From Budorcas taxicolor (taxonomy: Eukaryota > Chordata > Mammalia > Artiodactyla > Bovidae), in assembly GCF_023091745.1 (NCBI RefSeq), contig NC_068935.1, positions 57,808,724 through 57,872,723 of the forward strand: a DNA stretch of 64,000 nt. The letters run 5' to 3'. How positions within the stretch are numbered: the stretch's first letter is position 1; each line of letters begins with the position of its first letter. Shown in pieces: positions 45,200-56,890 of the stretch. Made by a program: the position numbers and the translations under genes. The notes beneath the pieces were generated by a model that made no database searches, had not been told where the DNA came from, and was given only the letters and a program-made list of their open reading frames with translations.

Positions 45200-45480
45200 C
45201 TCTGACCATTGCCATACACTTTATTTTCCAAGGTCCAGATCAACGACTGCCTCTTCCAGGAAGACCATCAAGGTTTTTAAGTGCAAACCATCCTGTTTTC
45301 CTCTGAGTTTCCTGAACCCACTCTTAGAACATCCTCTTTAGCACTTACCCAGCTAAGAGTTCTACGAGGAAGTATTTCCTTGTCTGTGAGCTCCCCAAAG
45401 GCAGGTGCCAAGTCTTTCCATCTCCCCACAGTGTAGCCATGTTCATCCCCAGGGTGGGGGATGTTTGTTGAATTGCACTG
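45200..45480 (+). mobile_element. L2 LINE 3' end
   Basis: GTCTGTGAGCTCCCCAAAGG, TTCATCCCCAGGGTGGG and TGTTTGTTGAATTGCACTGG are in the order of the L2 3' terminus. Confidence 0.7.
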
Positions 45481-46429
45481 GATCATGTGGCCAGCACCCA
45501 CAATCTCCAACTGGAAAATGCTGGGTGGCTACAGCTGTACCTGCTCAAAGCTAATGGAGCATATTCTGACATTTGTGAGTCTCCATGGAATGCTTCCATT
45601 GGTACTGATATTTGTCCATGATTCTTAAAAATGATCTTATTTCAGGGATAATAAAAATGGGCAAGACTTCCAAACCACTGCAACTCCATGAATCACCACT
45701 AATTGGGCTAGAAAAAATTCTTAAGGAACAAAAAGCCCCCCAACTTCAGGCTTAACTAAAAATGCTATGTCTCTTCCCCCGCCATTTTACAGATGCCCCT
45801 GTGAGATGGTTGTGTGCTGTGCCATAGGGAGGCCCTGATGCCGCCCCTTCCTGGTTTCCATCAATGGCCTGCAATCCAAACTGCTTCCTGCTAATGGCAT
45901 CCATAGATCAGCCAGTCCTCTGCACCCATGTGTCCAGTCCAACCTGGGCTGAAGGACTTTATCTCATTTAAGGGCTCATTTTGGAAGCTTGCAAGATCAT
46001 AGTTGATGCCTGTGGAGATGCACTTGTTTGTTTCAAAGGCCGATTTAATTTTGATGCCTTTGGCCTTGATAGTTGTTTCCTGATTTCCAGGAATTGTTCT
46101 CAATTTAGCGGTTGCCAGCTCATGGCTCTGTGCACCAACGCTTTGCTCGCCTGCTGTGCTCTAAGTTTACTCAGTAATCATGTTGGCCTGCAGAGGCTGA
46201 AGCAGGGCTCAGTTGGAGGAGGGGACCTAGGCAGTGCAGACCAGGGAACTCTGAACTAGGGCCCAGAAAACACAGGGAAAGACATGGAGATGGGCAAGAG
46301 GAGTCAAGTGCTCATCATGAGTTGGTGTCACAAAGGAGGAGCCAGATAGGCAATCAGGGCCCTGGGCCATATCAACAGAGGCAAAGTAGTCAGAGCAAGG
46401 GAGGTGAGTGTGCTGCTCCCCTCTGCAAA
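45481..46429. other. Unassigned sequence with possible conserved block
   Basis: Repeat-free. The part at 45890-46190 has balanced composition and reads unlike any repeat I know. The minus strand is open for 70 codons (46103-45891) without a recognised family. Confidence 0.4.
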
Positions 46430-46840
46430 TTAGTGTGTAAGGCCTGGGTTCTAGAACAATGTGATCTGATTAGACTTTTGACTCTGCTGCTGCTACTGCT
46501 AAGTCGCTTCAGTCATCCCCGACTCTGTGCGACCCCATAGACGGCAGCCCACCAGGTTCCCCCGTCCCTGGGATTCTCCAGGCAAGAACACTGGAGTGGG
46601 TTGCCATTTCCTTCTCCAATGCATGAAAGTGAAAAGTGAAAGTGAAGTCGCTCAGTCGTGTCCAACTTAGCGACCCCATGGACTGCGGCCTACCAGGCTC
46701 CTCCGTCCATGGGATTTTCCAGGCAAGAGTACTGGAGTGGGGTGCCATTGCCTTCTCCGTTTGACTCTACTGCTTATTATTTTTGTGACTTTTGGGAAAT
46801 GACTTAACTCCTCTGAGACACAGATGGCCTTTTTCATCTT
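46430..46840 (+). mobile_element. MIR split by Bov-A2
   Basis: The left part has AAGGCCTGGGTTCTAGAACA, and the right part has TTTTTGTGACTTTTGGGAAA and CTTAACTCCTCTGAGACACA. Joined, they give a sense MIR. Confidence 0.65.
46486..46759 (-). mobile_element. Bov-A2 dimeric SINE
   Basis: Two BovA units in tandem (antisense), each ending in GGAGTGGGTTGCCATT-like or GGAGTGGGGTGCCATT-like text, joined by a GAAAGTGAAAAGTGAAAGTG linker, with a (TGC)n start. Target duplication TTTGACTCT (46477-46485, 46760-46768). Confidence 0.9.
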
Positions 46841-46852
46841 TTCAATGATTGT

Positions 46853-47070
46853 GTGCATGCTCAGTCGCTTCAGTCATGGCCAACTCTTTGCAACCCTATG
46901 GATTTCAGCCTGCCAGGCACCTCTGTCCATGGGATTCTGCAGGCAAATATACTAGAGTCGGTTGCGAAGCCCTCCAGGGCATCTTCCCAACCTAGAGATC
47001 AAACCCATTTCTCTTATGTCTCCTGCATTGGCAGGTGGGTTCATTGACCACTAGCTCCACCTGGGAAGCC
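46853..47070 (-). mobile_element. Bov-tA SINE
   Basis: Antisense unit from GCTCAGTCGCTTCAGTCATG to CTCCACCTGGGAAGCC. Confidence 0.9.
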
Positions 47071-48199
47071 TAGGCCTAGCAGGATTCAATGTGATACTAG
47101 GTTTCAAATGTTTGGCAGTATCTGATGTGTACAGCTTGCCTCGGCTCTGCTCTGCCCTCACACCAACCAGATATTCTGGTTATTTCTGGGACCCATACTC
47201 AGAAGGACCTGACAAAGTGGAGCATATCTGGAGGAGGGAAGGCTGGGTGCCCACTGGGAGACAGGGTATCTCCTTATGTGGCTGGTAGCTTCCTTGAGGA
47301 CAGGGATGGAGGTACCAGAAGTGACTGAGATGCAGCTTCCCATGCCATGGAGGGACTAAGACATCTCCAAAAGTCAGTCATACTAGTACTGGTTGCTTCA
47401 GGAGGAAGGGAGGTAGGTTTCTGCTGGTGGAAGCCTACCAGAGGGTGAGGAAGCCACAGGACAGACGTGTTAGAGGATAGCAAGGTGTGGAGCAGCACCC
47501 AAGCCCAGGCCTCTGGGCTGTATGGAGCTCACCTCAGTCCCGTCCATACCCTGGCTGCCACTCTGAAAGCTTTCTGCCCTGGTTTGACTCACTGTGAGAG
47601 GAACATTCATTCTTATGGACACTCAAGTCCCAGGCCAGCCAAGGGCATACCTGTTGAAATTGCGAAGGGGATGCTGCCAGTGTATTCGCTCTTAAACCTG
47701 AGTCCTCTGGATCCTGGAGCTGCCCTCCACCCAGCTGATCGCAGCCCTCCCAGAAGCAATGGTCCCCATGGCCTCCTGAGCAACCATGGCCTTTGGAGCC
47801 TGGAGAAGCCCCTGAGTTCCTTCTCTAGCCCTCTCCTGTCAAGCTGAGAGAATAAGGCTTCCCAATACCACACCAAGCTGTAGAAGTAGAGTCACCTTGT
47901 GCCAGGGAGCCCATAGGCTTGCACCCCTTGCAGATGCCCATGCTGTGTAAAAGAGTTGGTCCTGGCCCTGAGGGCAGCAGGCTTATCCAGGTCATAGGAG
48001 CCTAGGGCGCAGGGTGGCAAGTCCCTGCTCTGCCCCTCACTTACCTGGGAACCTGAGGCCCCAGCTACTTCACTTCTGAGAAGGTGGCAGCTGGTCTCAT
48101 CAATGGTCCCTCTGCCCTGACAACCAGACTCCTAGGTAGTCAGTGAGCTCTGATCCATTGGTGGGGATGGATGAAGTGGGGTGAATGGTGGCCCACAAA
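47071..48199. other. Unassigned sequence
   Basis: No repeat or exon recognised. The 126-codon plus frame at 47467-47847 overlaps opposite frames and has no family. Confidence 0.5.
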
Positions 48200-48640
48200 G
48201 AGATCTAGTCAAGCCCTAATGTCCAGATCCTGTGAACATAACCTTACTTGGTAAAAGGTCTTTTCAGATGTGGTGAAATTCATGATCTCAAGATAGGACC
48301 ATCCTGAATTATCCTGAGGGACCAGAAATTCAATGACAAGTGTCCTCCCAAGAGACAGGAAGAGAAGACAAAGAGCAGAAAAGAAGCCATGTGAAGAAGG
48401 AGGATAAGATTTAAGTGATGCAGCCACCAGCCAAAGAATTTCTCTGATGTCAGAAACTACCTATAGCTAGGAAAAGAGGATAGATCTCTGTCTGGAAAGT
48501 TCAGAGAGAGAACGGTGCTGCCAACACCTCTATTTCCAACTTCTGCCCACCAGAACTATGAGACAATAAATTTCTGTTCTTTTAAGTTCAAGCCTTTGTG
48601 GTAAATTGTTACAAAGACAGTACCAGGAAATTCATCAGTG
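48200..48640 (+). mobile_element. MaLR-type LTR
   Basis: CCTTACTTGGTAAAAGGTCT, GACCATCCTGAATTATCCTG, CAATGACAAGTGTCCTCCCA and AACTATGAGACAATAAATTT landmarks. Solo. Confidence 0.75.
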
Positions 48641-48950
48641 GGTTATGCTACTCCAGAAATCCTGAACCCATTGACCATCCAAGGCCTGTGTGCTCTTGAC
48701 TTTTTACTTGATTACTTTAAGGTGAGGTCAGCATATGAAACCTGTGACTAGATTATAATTCAATTAAAAACAAAGCTGCACAGCACCAGGGCCCTCAGAG
48801 AAAAGCACATTGGGTGTGGAGCTCTCAGCTCTGCCTGATGCCTCTGCCCCTTGCTGCTGGACTGGGGCTTTGGGCTAATGTGTGTTTGAGGAGAGGAAAT
48901 TCATCAGGGTTACTATTAGTAACTTACCTTCATCTCCACTCTCCCTGGCT

Positions 48951-49293
48951 GACATAGGTTGAATGTTTGCATTCCCCCAAATTACAAGCTGAAACTCTAT
49001 CCCCCATTGTGATGATATTTGGAGATGGGACCTTTGGGAAGTAATGAAGGTTAGATGAGGTCATGACGGTGGGGTCCCCATGATGGGATCAGTGTCCTTA
49101 TAAGAAGAGATACCAGAGCAGTGGCTTCTGTCTCTGTGCACTTGCACCCAGGAAACACCAAGAGAGGACACAGCAGGGAGGTGGCTGTTACCAGGCAGGA
49201 AGTTGCCCTCACCTGGAACCAGATCTGCAGGCACCTTGATCTTGGACTTCCTGCCTCCAGAACTGTGAGAAATAAATGTCTGTTGTTTAAGCC
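48951..49293 (+). mobile_element. MaLR-type LTR (MLT1-like)
   Basis: CCATTGTGATGATATTTGGA, GGGAAGTAATGAAGGTTAGA, TCCTTATAAGAAGAGATACC and GAACTGTGAGAAATAAATGT. A clear family match. Confidence 0.85.
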
Positions 49294-51774
49294 AGCAGGG
49301 TAGCCCCAGTGGATAAAGAAACTAGCCCAGAGGTTGCTGCAAGACAGCTAACTGAGTTCAAAAAGCAGGCACTGCCATCACTGTGTAGCCATCAGGGTTC
49401 CCAGGAGCAGAAAGCAAGCTGGCCTGGGGCCAGGCCTCACTGGGGATCCTTAACTTTGAATTTCCTGCAGACCTGGGCTATGGGTGGGGGTGGGTGGCAT
49501 TGACAAGGCTGTGGTCTGTGGTCTTGGGTCCTCCAAATGGCCCTCCTCCTATCCTAGCCTCAGCCTCCTCCTCTTCAGATGGGATGATAACCCTTCTCCA
49601 GACTGGTTGGAGTTCAAACACACACATTGGGCCGGCATTCTGTAAGCCCAAACACTCCAGACAAGGAAGGGTTCTGGGCCTGAAGGGAGTGGTGCTGAGG
49701 AGCAAGAGACAAAAGAAAGATGATCCCCATCTTGGCCCTTTGGGAACAAAATGATTCTCTCCTGAGAGAGGAAATTCCAGCAGTCCAGTGAATTTTGATT
49801 AGGATGCAGAGTCCCTGGATGTCAGGCCACCTCCCAGGAAGACACTGGTAGAAGAGGCAGGTCTCAGCAAGACGAAGGCTGGGTCAGGCACCACAGCACT
49901 CATTGACAATGGCTGGCAGCCACCATGCTCACAGCACCACCTGCACCTCCGCCTCCTGGCTTCTGTGTTGCCGTGATGCCAGCCCAAGGTGTAGTGATAC
50001 AGATATTATCCAGGGACCCTTGCCTGGCCCTACTCGTGTCCTCTGCCCAAGGCCACCTACCCAGTGTGTAGCAGGGAGTACCCAGCAGGTGAGCCAGGCC
50101 CTGGCTGAGACAGTAACACCCACCACTGTGTGTCCATGAGCCACTGATTTCTTGGTGTTGCCTATAAGGGGGAAGAAAGCCAGAGAGGGTCAGACCACAG
50201 GCAGCAGGTGGCAAGCCAGAGCTGCCAAAGAGCTCCGTGGGACAGCTTCAGACTAGCTGGGCTCAGAAAATGACAGCTCTGACCCCTGGTGGCCCAGGCA
50301 CACTGGTGCCTGGAATTCCATCTGAGAGCCTACCAATAACAAAAACCACTGGCATTTGGTGCTGTACCTAGGCAGTCAGGGAAGGAAAAACCACAGAGGT
50401 TTCCCTTCGCCCTCAGAGTAAGGTCTTACCACCTCTTCTCATGTAGTCTTGAAATCCTGATTATATTATTGACAGCTCTTTTTTTGCTTTTTATTTCTGA
50501 GCCTTCAGAGGCTCCTACAGAAGCAGAAGTGGCAGAAAGATACATGTCGGGAGGTCATTCCTTGTGCTAGAGGAATGAGTAGGGCCCAGGTAAAACTCAC
50601 TGTGACTAACTTCCCCAGTTCCTTTTGTGTGGTCTAGATGCGTTCTGAGAAATGTCTTCTCAAGGGTGGAGAGAAAAGGAGGCCACCCTTTTGACCTCTC
50701 AGGTCAGGTGCCTCCGGCCTCAGGGGTCTCAGGACTGACATGTGCGGATCCCTGGGAGGGCTGACAGGAGAGTGAACAGCATCGAGCTCCCAGGCAGCCT
50801 GGGTCCCCAGGGATGGGAAGCCATCTTGTAAAGCTGCTGGAAATCGAGGGTCCTGGCCTTCCAGGGCCCATCAGGCAGCATCTGGAGCACAGCCTGAGAC
50901 CAGGGACACATTTCCTAGGCCACTCACTGAAGAGCAGAGCCTGAGTGTGAGGACAGGGAAGCGGGCTCCAGCTGCTGCTTCCCCCAGGAGACAAGGCTGC
51001 CTTTTCCTGCCTTCTGTGTGATTGCTCTTGTCTCTAGCCTCTAAATATCTTTGTCACATAACGAGACCCTGGGGTTCAAAGGGAGCTCTGAAAGGAGCTT
51101 TTGTCTGCTAGTTTTAGACTTTTATGAGTCACAAGCAGTAATGAGCTTCCCTCCACCAACCCAGAGGCACATGGAGCCAGGCAAGGCTCCTGGGAAGCAG
51201 GCTTCCCCCCGAAAGCATGGTGAGTGCAGCCCGCAGGTGTCCAGTAGGCAGGGGTGGCCTGACTCAGGGGGTCAAGGTCCAAAGCTAAGGCAGGAGTGAG
51301 GCGCGGGAGCAGGGGTGCAGCCCCCTCCACTCCACAGAAGCCAGGGAAGCCCTATTTGGACAGCTTGACAAGTTGACCTACTGTATACAATTCCCTTCGG
51401 CACTAAGCAATCTGCTCCTGTAAAACATTTACAAGCAGCTACTTTCATCCAGCTCTGCTGTTGAGCAATGGGGACATTGAGGCCCAGGGGAGGGGAAGGA
51501 CCTTGCTCAGGGTCAGCATCCAGCCCTCCTCACTGGAGGCCACTGGCCTCTGCAGACCACACTTGTGTGGCGTGCTCCAGCCAGGGGCGGAACAGGTTTG
51601 AGTCCATGGAGGGGGTTGGGGGTGGGCAGGGACCGGATGCAGGCTGGGAGCATGGTACACAGCGGTGGGTTCCCCAAGGGTGCTCACATTTCCCATGTGT
51701 GGCAATGGCTGCCACATGCCTGTCCAGCCAAACCTCTTCCCTCACTTTCCACTGTATGTGGCCAGAAGAGGCAG
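49294..51774. other. Unassigned GC-richer, repeat-poor stretch
   Basis: No exon supported. Frames up to about 100 codons overlap on both strands. A MIR-like hint (GGGGACATTGAGGCCCAGGG, 51470-51489) is weak. No CpG clustering is obvious by eye. Confidence 0.45.
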
Positions 51775-52182
51775 AGACAGACACAGAGAGGGACAGAGGG
51801 AGATTGATTTTTAAGGAGGTAGCTCATGCTATTCTAAGGATTGTTAGGTTCAAACTGTGCAGCCAGTGGAATGCAGGTTCCAGCAGGTGTTTACTTTGCT
51901 CTTCTAAGTCTGACGGCTGGAAACTCAAGCAGGACTTCTACATCACAGTCTGGGGTCAGAATTCCTCCTTTGGGGAACCTCAGTCTTTGCTGTTAAGGCC
52001 CTCAACTGATTGGATGAGGCCCACCCACATTACGGAGGTTGATCTGCTTTGCTCAAAGTCAACTGATAACAAATGCTCATCACATCTAAAAACTACTTTT
52101 ACAGCCACATCTAGAGTGGTATTTGACCAAACAACTGGACAACCATGACTTGGCCAAATTGACACATAGAACTCAGCATCAT
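51775..52182 (+). mobile_element. MLT2-like (ERVL-type) LTR
   Basis: GGAACCTCAGTCTTTGCTGT, CTCAACTGATTGGATGAGGC, CCCACCCACATTACGGAGG and GGCCAAATTGACACATAGAA are in family order. Same family as 55706-56890. The 226-codon plus frame at 51468-52148 runs through this LTR and is not a gene. Confidence 0.7.
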
Positions 52183-53415
52183 GCCCACTGTTCCTTCTGC
52201 ACCAACTCAGGCTGGCTTTGGCCAACAGATTGTGAGCCAGGGCCAGGATTCAGGTAGAGGGTGGCAGTGCCAGGAGGGCTGAGAAGCAGAAGGTCAGCTG
52301 ATGGGGGCTGCAGCCTGGTGGACTTGGAGGCTCAGCAAGAGGGCAGACTCCATGGGGGTGTGTTCAGGGAACAGGGTACCTTGGCAGTGGATCTAGCTAA
52401 TTCTCAGCAGTGAGCCACTGGGGAGGGATCCTAAAGCCTGAAATGTAGGGGTGCCCAAGGAACCAAGATTCTTCCTGGGGCCAGGGGAGGGGATTGAAGG
52501 TATGAGGATCCTGACAGCAGATGACTTGCGCCACACTTGGTTTGGAGGGATTTGCTGGATGACCTCCAGGGGCCCTGCACACCAGGGCTGGGAGCCACCA
52601 AAGGCCTCGGGTATAGGTCGTAAATCAGAGATGGAGAAAAGCAGAAGGTGCCACTGGGTGGTGGCCTGCTGGTGTGGGGAGGGGAGATGGCCTTGATGGG
52701 TCTGGGCAGCTTGAAGCGCTCTGGAAGCTGCTTCCCCATCTCCCCACCTTCCACAGCTGCCCTTGGCCTCACACAATGGCCTCCTCCCAGGGCTCAGCAT
52801 CCCAGGAGGCAGGTTAGGTATCAGCAATGTCACCTCAGAATCCAGGCTTGGCTCAGGGCTTGGCCTAACTCTGTCTTCTCCCCTGGGGATCCTGGTCCTT
52901 GCATCTCAGCCCCGCCTCTACCCAGTCAGTAGTGGTCACACTTGGCTTCCAGCCCACAGCCTGACCTCTCATGAAGAGGAGGGAGCCGGCCAAGGCCAGG
53001 CAAGCATGGTTACTCAGGAGAGGGGACACCAGATTTGTGCAAATGCTCCCCCTTCCCCCCTTCCTTACAGTCTGCTCAGTGCCCCCAGGGATCCTCCCCC
53101 TTCTTGCTGTCCCTGGCAGTGAAGCTCTCTCCACGTGCCCTGATCTTCTATGTACCCTCTTGGCACCAGCTGAGACGGGTTCTCAGCAAGCTGCTTCTTC
53201 TTCCTACTCACTTCTCCTGCCCCCTCATGCCTGTGCCTGGGAGTGTGTTCTCTCCAGCCTTCCTCTCAGCAATTCTTGGTGGAGTTCTCTTCCCAGGGGC
53301 CTGACCTCAGGCCAGCAGGTCTAGTGGGGTTTCTCTTCTGCCATGAAGGACAACGCCAGGAGGAAGGCTACAGAGTCTCCCTGGGAGAGGCGTGGAGCTG
53401 GGCTCTCTCTGAAGC
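52183..53415. other. Unassigned GC-richer stretch
   Basis: Several overlapping frames (up to 146 codons, minus 52833-52393; plus 52763-53324). None shows a domain or consistent splice context. Confidence 0.45.
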
Positions 53416-53419
53416 CTCC

Positions 53420-53575
53420 CATTTAAGGTCATAGAAATCCTAAGGCAGGTAACAATTATATCCCCATTTCACAGAGGAGCAGACTAAGTCTTCAGGAGGG
53501 TGAACAACTTGCCCAGGGTGGTGCAGAGGGGAGAGATGGGCTGAGAATCAGAGTCTTGTGCTAGCCACCTCAGGG
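53420..53575 (-). mobile_element. MIR fragment
   Basis: ATATCCCCATTTCACAGAGG, GTGAACAACTTGCCCAGGGT. Confidence 0.65.
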
Positions 53576-55034
53576 TCGAGCCAGCCAGTCCTTCTCCGGC
53601 ACACAGCCCCAGTGGAGTAGGCATCTTCCCTGCTTTGACCAGAAGCCCAGCAGGCTCGTTGGAAGCCCCAGCTCAGGCCTCAAGCCCCTGAGACCATCCC
53701 AGATAGGGAGGCGGTGTCTTTGGGTACAGACTGCTCAATGGGGGCAACCCCAGGAGGAGGGATTCAGAGGGACTTCAGACCCAGTGCTGCTGCCTTGGCC
53801 TCCTAGAGCTCTGCTCCCAGTAGCCCATGCTTCTGGGCCCATCCTGGCTCCCCAGGGACAACAAGGTCAGGGCAGGCTCCTGAGCTACTCAAACACCATC
53901 CCCCACCCCCACCCCTAAATTCCCCTCCAGTTCTTGAGGTCCTCCAGAATATGGCCATGACCCCCTCATATTCGAGAACTTTCCTTTTCCTTCCACAGTA
54001 CAATTCCCACCAGGCTTCTCATGCTTGCCTTCACCCCCAGCCCCTGCCCTTCCCAATGCAGGGCCATAAGCTGCTTTCATCTCTGTAGTGACTTTCCCAG
54101 TGTATTGCTCTAAGTCCAGCAGTGCCCCCACCTCGGCTTTCCTCATGTGCACATCTGGAGGGGTTTTTCCATGTCCTGCTGCCTGCCAGACACCCTGGGT
54201 TTGCATCTGGGGGGTTCCAGTACTTGTCTCAGTGTGTGTGGCTTAGAGGGGAAGTGTCCCAGGTGACAGAGGGTCTTGGGCAGCATGCCCTCCACTTCTG
54301 GGTACCCCCTAGGGGCCTGGCCCAGATGAGGTGCTCAAGGAAAAGAAAGTGAGCTGGCCCTTCCTTCCAGAAACTTCTTGGAACTTGTGGTGGCAAGACA
54401 TTATAGTATCCTAGAACTGAAAGCCTGGGGCAATGGACAGGGCCCCCAAAGCAGCTCTGGTGGGGCCTCCAAGCTAGAATGGGCACCCTGGTCAAGGGGG
54501 CTGCTGGTGAGAAAGCAGGTTCCCAGACCCTGTGCCAGAGCTCTGAAATCAGCATCTCCCTGTGGGTGGGAGAGAGAGCCATAGCCAGCTGCATTTTTAA
54601 GAGTTCTACAGGTGGTTCTGACTGGTTCTACAGACTGGGGAGGCCAGAGCCCAGCTCACATGGCGAGTCATCACAGACTAGAACCGGAACTGTGGCTCCC
54701 ACCTCCCACCCCAGGACTCTTTCCCCTGTGTCATCAGGCCCAGCCAGCTGCCAAGGCTGAGGAGCTGCATCGGTGATTCATTGGCAGACAACAGCGATCC
54801 TGCCTGATGGCATGAGTCATAACAGGCCATGCTGACGATGGGCAACTCCAAAGATGTCAACGGGAGACATCCAGGACTGCCTGTCTGTTTTGTTGCCCTG
54901 GTACTGGGGCTTGGAGTGACAACAGTCTGGGGCGGGGGGGGGGAGCACACTGTCTGTGTCCCTTGGACAGGACTGCCTGTCTGTTGGCAAGAAGCCTGCA
55001 TGTCTTTCAGTCCTTCATTCCAGCCTTCATTCTG
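53576..55034. other. Unassigned stretch with possible conserved block
   Basis: No exon supported. The part at 54745-54880 is repeat-free, has an AP-1-like TGAGTCA (54813-54819), and differs in texture from its G-rich surroundings. A G9-containing run lies at about 54931-54944. Confidence 0.4.
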
Positions 55035-55135
55035 CTGCTTCAGACCCAGATGTACTGTTTGTCCAGCACTCAGCTGGATGCTGGAGATGTGGTTGTGAAC
55101 GCCATCATCAGGACACTGCAAGAAGCAGGAAGACC
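55035..55135 (-). mobile_element. L2-like fragment
   Basis: CAGCACTCAGCTGGATGCTG, then GAGATGTGGTTGTGAACG, like the antisense L2 3' end. Weak. Confidence 0.4.
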
Positions 55136-55705
55136 ATCACCTGGGTAAGGTGCGATGCAAGTCTGTGCCTGGGTTCCACAGAAGGCCCAGTGCAGCCCTG
55201 GGCACTCCCACAGTACAACGCCTCATATGGATGGACACTCTGCCCTGTCCCAAGGCTCTGTCCCACTTGTTGTCTCTTTCCCAATTCTGATCATGCAACC
55301 AGTTTTGAACGTAGCCAGGATGCTGAATTTTGTCCCGCTTTCCACACCAAAGGGCCAAAGTTTGGAAATAAGAAGTGAATTGGCTGATGCCACTCAGTCC
55401 TAAACTTTCTGCTGCCTCTCACTGCTATTTCAGCGTCCTTTCCTACGAGGGGAACCTCAGGCAGAGGTTCCCCTAAGACTCCTAAAATGAAAGCCCCCTC
55501 TACCGGCCCCCAAGTCTTACCTGGCAGCTTCCCAAGCTACCTCCTGGCCCCCAGGAAGAGTGCTGCCAGGTTGGAGCAGCACAGGTAAGTGTTAACCACT
55601 GATTCAAGGCAGGACCATGGGGGCCAAGACCTCCATAAAGCTGTGAAAAATGTAATTAAGGGTTATAATCAGTGCCCTAGGAATGCCCACAGAGTAATCT
55701 CCTGG
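55136..55705. other. Unassigned sequence
   Basis: Nothing recognised. Confidence 0.5.
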
Positions 55706-55744
55706 CTCAGTCAGGGTTCTCCAGAGAAACAGACCAATAGGAGA

Positions 55745-55890
55745 TGAGATAGATGAATACATAGATAGATGATAGATAGATAGATAGATAATGATAAACT
55801 CATCAATATATAGATAATGACAGATAGATGACAGATGGATAGAGATAGGTGAATAGGTGGATAGATAGATAATACATGGATGGATAGATT
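55745..55890 (+). repeat. GATA/GACA/GATG compound microsatellite
   Basis: Imperfect tetranucleotide array. The purest part, (GATA)5-like, is around 55771-55790, with GACA and GATG variants near 55817-55885. It grew from the AT-rich start of the LTR. Confidence 0.85.
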
Positions 55891-56096
55891 GAGCAATTGA
55901 TTGTTAAGGAACTGACTACCTCAACTGTGGGCTCTGGCAAGTCCAAAATCTATAGGACAGGCCTGCAGACTAGAAACAGGCAGGGGTTATAATGCAGTCT
56001 GGAGGTAGAATTTCTTCTTCTTTGGGAAACCTCAATCTTTCCTCTTATGACCTTCAACTGATTGGATGAGACCCTTCCACATTATCAAGGGTTAGT

Positions 56097-56379
56097 TGCT
56101 GCTGCTGCTGCTGCTGCTGCTAAGTCGCTGCAGTCGTGTCCGACTCTGTGCGACTCCGTAGACAGCAGCCCACCAGGCTCCCCCGTCCCTGGGATTCTCC
56201 AGGCAAGAACACTGGAGTGGGTTGCCATTTCTTTCTCCAATGCATGAAAGTGAAAAGTGAAAGTGAAGTCACTCAGTCGTGTCCGACTCTTAGCGTTCCC
56301 ATGGACTGCAGCCTACCAGGCTCCTTTTCCAGGGATTTTCTAGGCAAGAGTACTGGAGTGGGGTGCCATTGCCTTCTCC
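56097..56379 (-). mobile_element. Bov-A2 dimeric SINE, exact target duplication
   Basis: A 283-bp antisense dimer beginning with seven TGC-type triplets. Perfect 13-bp duplication ATCAAGGGTTAGT at 56084-56096 and 56380-56392. Confidence 0.97.
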
Positions 56380-56480
56380 ATCAAGGGTTAGTAGTCTTCT
56401 TTAATTAGAGTCAACTGATTATAGGTGTCAAGTAACCGCAACTACAAAAAACCTTCACAGCAACATTCACATGAATGTTT

Positions 56481-56831
56481 TGTTTTAATAATTTTATTTA
56501 TGTATTTACTTTTGGCTGGGCTGAGTCTTTATTGCTGTGCACAGGCTTTTCTCTAGTTGCAGTGAGCAGGGGCTACTCTCTAGTTGTGGGGCATGGGCTT
56601 CTCATTACAGTGGCTTCTTTCGTTGCAGAGCATGGGCTCTAGGGCACGGGGCTTCAGTAGTTGCAGGGCTCATTAGCTGAGGTTTCCAGGCTCTAGAGCA
56701 TAGGATCAATAGTTGTGGTGCATGGGCTCTGTTGCTTTGCAGCGTGTGGTACCTTCTCTGACCAGGGATCGAACCCATGTCTTCTACACTGGCAGGTGGA
56801 TTCTTAACCACTGAGCCACCAGGGAAGCCCT
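56481..56831 (-). mobile_element. Long CHR-type SINE
   Basis: A 351-bp antisense element with the head complement CACTGAGCCACCAGGGAAGC at the right and GGGATCGAACCC as the box-B complement (56765-56776). Flanks CACATGAATGTTT (56468-56480) and CAGATAAATGTTT (56832-56844) match at 11 of 13 positions. Confidence 0.85.
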
Positions 56832-56890
56832 CAGATAAATGTTTGATTGAATAACTTAGGACTATAGCTCAGGGCACAATGGCCAAGGTC

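Larger units (their letters stand above)
55706..56890 (+). mobile_element. MLT2-like (ERVL-type) LTR with three internal insertions
   Basis: Opens TCAGTCAGGGTTCTCCAGAG, then AGAAACAGACCAATAGG. Later landmarks are GGCAAGTCCAAAATCTATAG, CTTCAACTGATTGGATGAGA, and after the SINEs GAGTCAACTGATTATAGGTG and AATGTTTGATTGAATAACTT. Internal additions are the GATA microsatellite, a Bov-A2 dimer and a CHR SINE. Confidence 0.75.

Noticed and set aside
51468..52148. Longest open frame (226 codons, plus)
   Set aside because: About half of it runs through an MLT2-like LTR (51775-52182), and no domain or codon pattern supports a protein.
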